Below, piece after piece: positions 59,678 to 64,000 of a DNA stretch of 64,000 nucleotides. Numbering within the stretch: position 1 is the stretch's first letter; the number at the start of each line of letters is the position of its first letter. The DNA comes from Haberlea rhodopensis. Its lineage: Eukaryota > Streptophyta > Magnoliopsida > Lamiales > Gesneriaceae. The notes beneath the pieces were generated by a model, which ran no database searches, had not been told where the DNA came from, and worked only from the letters and a program-made list of their open reading frames with translations. The stretch lies in NCBI GenBank assembly GCA_907163345.1, contig CAJQUN010000035.1, positions 2,539,973 through 2,603,972 of the forward strand. Reading direction: 5' to 3'. The translations under genes were made by a program, and so were the position numbers.

Positions 59678-61577
59678 TGTGGGGTCCTCGTTACTTAAGT
59701 CGTTATGTATCAATTGTTTATACATATGCGAGTCATAATTAAGTAATATCATACACTGATTAAAAGTTTTACTACTCGGTTATTACCGTATTTACAAAAC
59801 AAAACCCTGACATAATATACATCGCATGTACATACTGACAACCTAAAGAAGTTTAGCTTTTAATCAATGATTCAGCTCGCAGCAGAATCAACTCACAAAC
59901 CTGTCGACCCACGTCTATGAGTCCCTACAGAAACAATCACACAATATAAATATTGACAACAACTATCACAGTTCTATATCAATAATCAAAACATCATACG
60001 GTAAATAACCATCGTATAATCTCAATTGTGATTGTTCTGTGCAAATATGTCATGACATGCCGCATCTATCATCCTGTTATAACGGTACAAATATGATTTG
60101 CCTATCTCAGCTCAATATGTCAGTGGAATCTCATCACATCTACATATTAGCAGCACAAATCATATTTTCGTCCTCACATTATAACAATCCAAGCATATAC
60201 TCAACCGGAGTATACCTCTCATGCCAAAGCATATGCTCAACAATAGCATACATATCGTGGCATCACTCTCAACAATATGCATGTATATCATCATGAATGT
60301 ATACACATATGATATCATCAATCATATAATCCAACCTCAATATCATCATCACAATAACATCAATACTCGTACGTCAACACGTACCTGTCGTGCGACACAA
60401 AATATAGAAATTCAGGCATCGATGGTGAACCACCTCGTTGTCCCGTCCCCTGTGATGATACTATATGAATACCAACAATGTATCATGTTATAATAGGCTT
60501 CAAAATCATAGTCCACAAAAAGATCACATTTTTCAACATATGAACCCTAGCGATCGATCCCTACTTTGATGCGATCGATCGCTTCAACGTTCTGGCTATT
60601 AGAGACCGGTCGCTATATTTCAGGCGATCGATCGCCTCACCCTTTATAAAACATTCTTCCTTGATGCGATCGATCTCTATTTCCACGCGATCAATCGCTA
60701 CCTAGCGATCGATCGGTATAAGCTAAGCGATCGATCGCTAAACACACCGCCTCTCTTGTGTTTAGCCTCAAGTGATCGATCGCCGCGTATGGAGCGATCG
60801 ATCGCAGTGCTCTGTTTTTCTTAGAACATGGCGATTTTTGAACTTATCATCATGGTCCAACTTCTCATCTCATATCAATCTACCAAACTTTCATCAATGT
60901 TATACTAAAACATGATCTACATATTCTTTTCATGAAACACAAGTTTATGCTCTTTTATTCCATCTAAATCAATTCAACTTGTGTTAACATAACTTTAAGA
61001 ACTAGTCAAACACATATACATGTTTATACAAGCTCACAACTCACTCAATTCTTACCACTTCACTTTGATGGTGCTTCACAACAAGCTTTCCTTTGATTTC
61101 AAGAGCAAATCCAGGAAAAGAAAGCAACATAGAGTAAGGTGTTGAGAGTGGGAGTTGTAGAGGTTTGTAGGTGACGTGACGTGTATTATGTGTTGGCTAA
61201 AATCTGATCGAAGTTTAATAACACATCCCAAACCTCCCAAACTCTAACCAAATGCATGTCACATAACTCTCAAATTCAAATGCATGGTTAATTGTTACTC
61301 AACTACATGTAACTCATGTCCTTACCTTGGTTCCTATCTCACCAAATCATGTTAGTTGCATGTTTAACCATATGCCAAGCTACATAATGGTTCATACTCA
61401 AGTATACCTCTTGCTACAAATTCAACAACAATATATCACCAACATGTTTAGCTCATAACATGAACATTTCATCTTTCATATGGTTTCATTCCAAACTCGA
61501 GTCCACATCATACCTTAATTATCACATAATTACGCCATATCATATTAAACTTATATGATTCGTATCGAGGCATTGCC
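59678..61577 (-). repeat. 5' LTR of the chromovirus
   Basis: 1.90 kb. Left edge TGTGGGGTCCTCGTTAC beside the primer site; right edge decayed (CATTGCC where the other LTR has AATTACA) directly beside CGATG. Matches the 3' LTR over its whole length with scattered substitutions. Confidence 0.85.
60550..60805. repeat. GATCGATC palindrome array 7 (chromovirus 5' LTR)
   Basis: Ten sites start at 60550, 60571, 60602 (degenerate), 60624, 60666, 60687, 60705, 60727, 60772 and 60794. Spacings 21, 31, 22, 42, 21, 18, 22, 45, 22. They lie about 770-1030 bp from the U3 start of the LTR, the same zone as in the two solo LTRs. Confidence 0.88.
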
Positions 61578-61582
61578 CGATG

Positions 61583-62178
61583 ATCCTCTTCAATCCTTAG
61601 TCGAACAATCAAGTCCTCGAGTCACATTTCCATCCTCTTGTGTTTTAGATAGTTTTTTAAATCTTTCCACAGCGGAAGAAGTTTCTCAATCAAAATCGCA
61701 ACTTGGAAGGACTCACTTAGACTAACCTCTTCCGCATGAATCTCATGTATGAGGACTTGTATCTCTTGTACTTGATTCACTACGGATTTCGACTCTACCA
61801 TTTTGAAATCCAATAAGCGCCTTACTATGAACTTCTGAAGGCCGGCATCTTCCGCCTTATACTTTGTTTCAAGCATATTCCACAATTCCTTTGCAGTTCG
61901 GACTTGACAATACACATTGTATAGTGCATCATCAAGGCCATTCAAGATGTAGTTCTTGCATATGAAGTCGCTTTGCTTCCATGCATCTACAGCAGCCCTC
62001 TTGATAGTATCCATCTCGTCATCGCTCACGGTAAGCAGATTATCTTGCAAAAACCTAGCCAAATGAAAAATAGTGAGATAGAAAGCATTTTCTGCTGCCA
62101 TCTCTTGAAGTCTACACCGGTAAACTTTTGCGGTCTTTCTCCTTGCGTCGTAGGAACGTTGGTTGATGTGGATGCCAT
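61583..62178 (-). pseudogene. copia gag, N-terminal and middle part
   Basis: Begins ATG at 62178 (MASTSTNVPTTQGERPQKFT), has an early frameshift near 62090, then AVDAWKQSDFICKNYILNGL and YKAEDAGLQKFIVRRLLDFK, the gag region of plant copia elements (UBN2-type domain). A stop at 61622 follows KHKRMEM, and the reading runs on as EDLIVRLRIEEDHRA to the CGATG insertion point. Confidence 0.8.
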
Positions 62179-62230
62179 TTCTTTTCTGGAAAGATAACGA
62201 AAAAATTCCTCTTAAGATCGTTGGATTCGT

Positions 62231-62881
62231 TGGGGTTCCGTCTACGCTATTTCTGGAAAAGAAAACCATGAATGTCTTAAGTCGAGACAAGTGTATAACA
62301 CTTTGTCCTTAAGAGAAATTTACACTGCACAAGGTGCTTTTGGTTTGTGAAAATCCTCTTCCAAGATACAACGACTTCTCTTGTGATTGTAGCACAACAA
62401 TCACAAAAACATCAACCACAAATGTTGCAAACTCTCTCTTTCAAGAACAAATGAATATGATGATGATATGACTTTGACCATGCCTTTTCTATCGATGATT
62501 TGTATTGTAAATTTCGAAAACTTGATGTTTAATACAATCAGGGATGTTGTTTATATACTAGGCCATAATTGACATCAAAAGACTCCATTTGGAGGCAACC
62601 ATTCATGAAAAAACACAACTGCACGTCAAATGGTGCATTGATTCAGAAAATACTCGGACGGGTGCCTAGGCGCAGACCCTTCTGCCTGCAAATAATTTTC
62701 CAGGCAGTCAAGCACCTAGGCGCCTCCCTTACTGCCCGGGATTTTTCTCGGAGCTTCGGTAACCCGTTTTGCGCTCGGAAAACTCCATTTTCATTCGTTC
62801 GATTTTTCCTTGTTTAATTTCAATTCATTAAGCCTATTTTCATATTGTTTAATATTAATTCATTAAGTCTCAAATCCAACA
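62231..62881 (-). repeat. 5' LTR of the outer copia element
   Basis: From TGTTGGATTTGAGACTTAATG at 62881 to CGGAACCCCA at 62231 on minus, 651 bp. About 50 bp separate it from the gag start; no clear tRNA-Met primer site is seen there. It has two CCTAGG palindromes (cores at 62665 and 62705), having lost the stretch with the other two. Confidence 0.75.
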
Positions 62882-64000
62882 TAATAGCTAGCCTAGTTTG
62901 ATATATTTTATAGGTAACAGGTACAAGAACTACGTCCGAATAATACATATATATCACTTTTACCTTAAAATAATTATAAGATTATCTTTCCTCGTTAATT
63001 GGAATAAAAAATCGATTTGAGTCAACAAGTGTATATATAATCACATTTTTATAATTCAAAATTCAATTAGTTGTAGCCACGAGCTCTTTGGTCAAGTGGC
63101 ATCAACATACTCCAAATAATCATAATCTCGGGGTCTTCAAAAACATTATTATTCTATTAGTTGTACCACAATATTACATTCTAATCTCTTTAGCAAAGAC
63201 GAACCCTGTAAGATATAATCTCTCACATGAGTTTAAAGTTGTGTTTATTTTGAGTGATATGATTATACATAAATAGCTTATACTATGGATTTGAAGTGAT
63301 TGAATATGATTTGGAACAGTGATAGATTAATAATAATGTATTTGGTTTGATTGATTAAGATTAAGACTGATATTATGATCAAATAATGAATTACAATTCC
63401 ACCATTTGGTCATTATATATAATAATATTTATCTTACTATGGTAAGATTAAATTGTAATTATAGTTGAAAAAATTAATTATTTTCACAGTTTAATGACTA
63501 TAAATCTAACTGTCTTTGTTTTAGACTAATTAACATTTTTTGATTAAAATTTATGATTAAAATACTTTATGAATATCGTAATCAAATAATAATAAATTTG
63601 TTTCAATGAAATAAATACATATATTTCTAAATTATTGGATATTATTTATAATATTGCATTCTCTGAAACAAAGGACTATGCGTTGTTAGTTAATAATAAA
63701 TATTTGAACTTTTACAATTAATTTTGTTCTTATTATATTTGTTCTAATTTTGAAAATAAAAATAAAAAATCTTGCCAATATTTCTTTCACACTTCAGAAT
63801 TTGAGCATATCTAATATACATCATATTTCACAGAATAATCTACATGAAATAAAATTAAGCATACCTAATATACATAATGTTTCACGGAACTTATATAATT
63901 CTTATATCATTTACAATATGAAGTTCTTAACCAAATATTATCATTCAAAAAGTCATCTTCCAAAATAAGGTTTAACAAAATGATAATTTATATGACAGTA
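62882..64000. other. AT-rich flank, no gene seen
   Basis: No coding signal. A 32-bp sequence beginning AGCATATCTAATATACAT (63804-63835) is repeated with four or five differences at 63858-63889. Confidence 0.5.

Larger units (their letters stand above)
42935..61577 (-). mobile_element. Ty3/gypsy chromovirus (Tekay/Del-like), split by the Athila element
   Basis: The 5-bp duplication CGATG stands at both ends (42930-42934, 61578-61582). About 8.8 kb without the nested Athila. On minus: 5' LTR 61577-59678, primer site, gag with two zinc knuckles, protease, RT, RNase H, integrase, C-terminal chromodomain, 3' LTR 54938-42935. A chromodomain directly after integrase defines chromoviruses; in other members it directs integration to marked chromatin. 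All frames are broken. Confidence 0.88.
39438..62881 (-). mobile_element. Ty1/copia element (outermost of nest B), degenerate
   Basis: LTRs at both ends (39438-40132 and 62231-62881) share most of their sequence. On minus the order is LTR, gag (62178 downward), zinc knuckle, integrase remnants, reverse transcriptase tail, RNase H, polypurine tract, LTR: the copia order. Without the inserted chromovirus it is about 4.8 kb, and much of integrase and RT is missing or unreadable. A clear 5-bp duplication was not found (TTGTA and TAATA). Confidence 0.8.

Noticed and set aside
63250..63660. Possible MITE in the right flank
   Set aside because: AT-rich with TTTGGTTTGATTGATTAAG, but no matching inverted end was found.

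Overview
The window is nuclear DNA of a flowering plant, most likely a eudicot. It has three intron-rich, single-copy-type plant genes with GT-AG introns and AT-rich flanks, set beside a dense island of plant transposable elements (Athila, chromovirus, Ty1/copia, Mutator, hAT-like, Harbinger-like and a tRNA-derived SINE). I do not name a species.

Gene part (about 6.9 to 23.6 kb): (1) a QUASIMODO2-like putative pectin methyltransferase on + (8 coding exons, 615 codons before the stop); (2) a 14-3-3 protein on + (7 coding exons, 262 aa); (3) a pentatricopeptide-repeat protein on - (6 coding exons, 617 aa), convergent with the 14-3-3 gene. In all three the exon phases close to one open frame, so they look intact. 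Around them lie small elements: a 1.65-kb foldback element with a perfect 9-bp target duplication, an 848-bp hAT-type element with a perfect 8-bp duplication, a SINE, and MITE-like repeats close upstream of two of the genes.

Repeat island (23.9 to 62.9 kb), two nests. Nest A: a dead Mutator-like element (26.8 to 38.2 kb, 37-bp perfect terminal inverted repeats) whose transposase frame is split at neighbouring points by a rearranged head-to-head pair of non-autonomous copia elements and by a solo LTR, which itself holds another solo LTR. Nest B: a degenerate copia element on - (39.4 to 62.9 kb) split by a chromovirus on - (42.9 to 61.6 kb, TSD CGATG), whose 3' LTR is split by an Athila element on + (43.6 to 53.4 kb, TSD AATGT). 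Insertion order can be read directly from the duplications. Nearly all coding frames in the island are broken.

Most unusual signal: a 12-bp palindrome, consensus GCGATCGATCGC, occurs in short arrays inside the LTRs of Athila, of the chromovirus, of both solo LTRs, and in two unassigned repeats at 5.1 and 25.4 kb. The copies stand in pairs whose centres are 21-22 bp apart, and pairs are separated by about 31, 42 or 50 bp. A copia LTR in the same window has the same geometry (22, 50, 21) built from a different palindrome, GCGCCTAGGCGC. The sequence between sites is mostly unrelated, so this is not an ordinary satellite. It could be helically phased binding sites or a series of 12-bp-stem hairpins in LTR transcripts. 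I know of no description of it, but could not search. All coordinates and spacings were counted by hand and may be off by a base.
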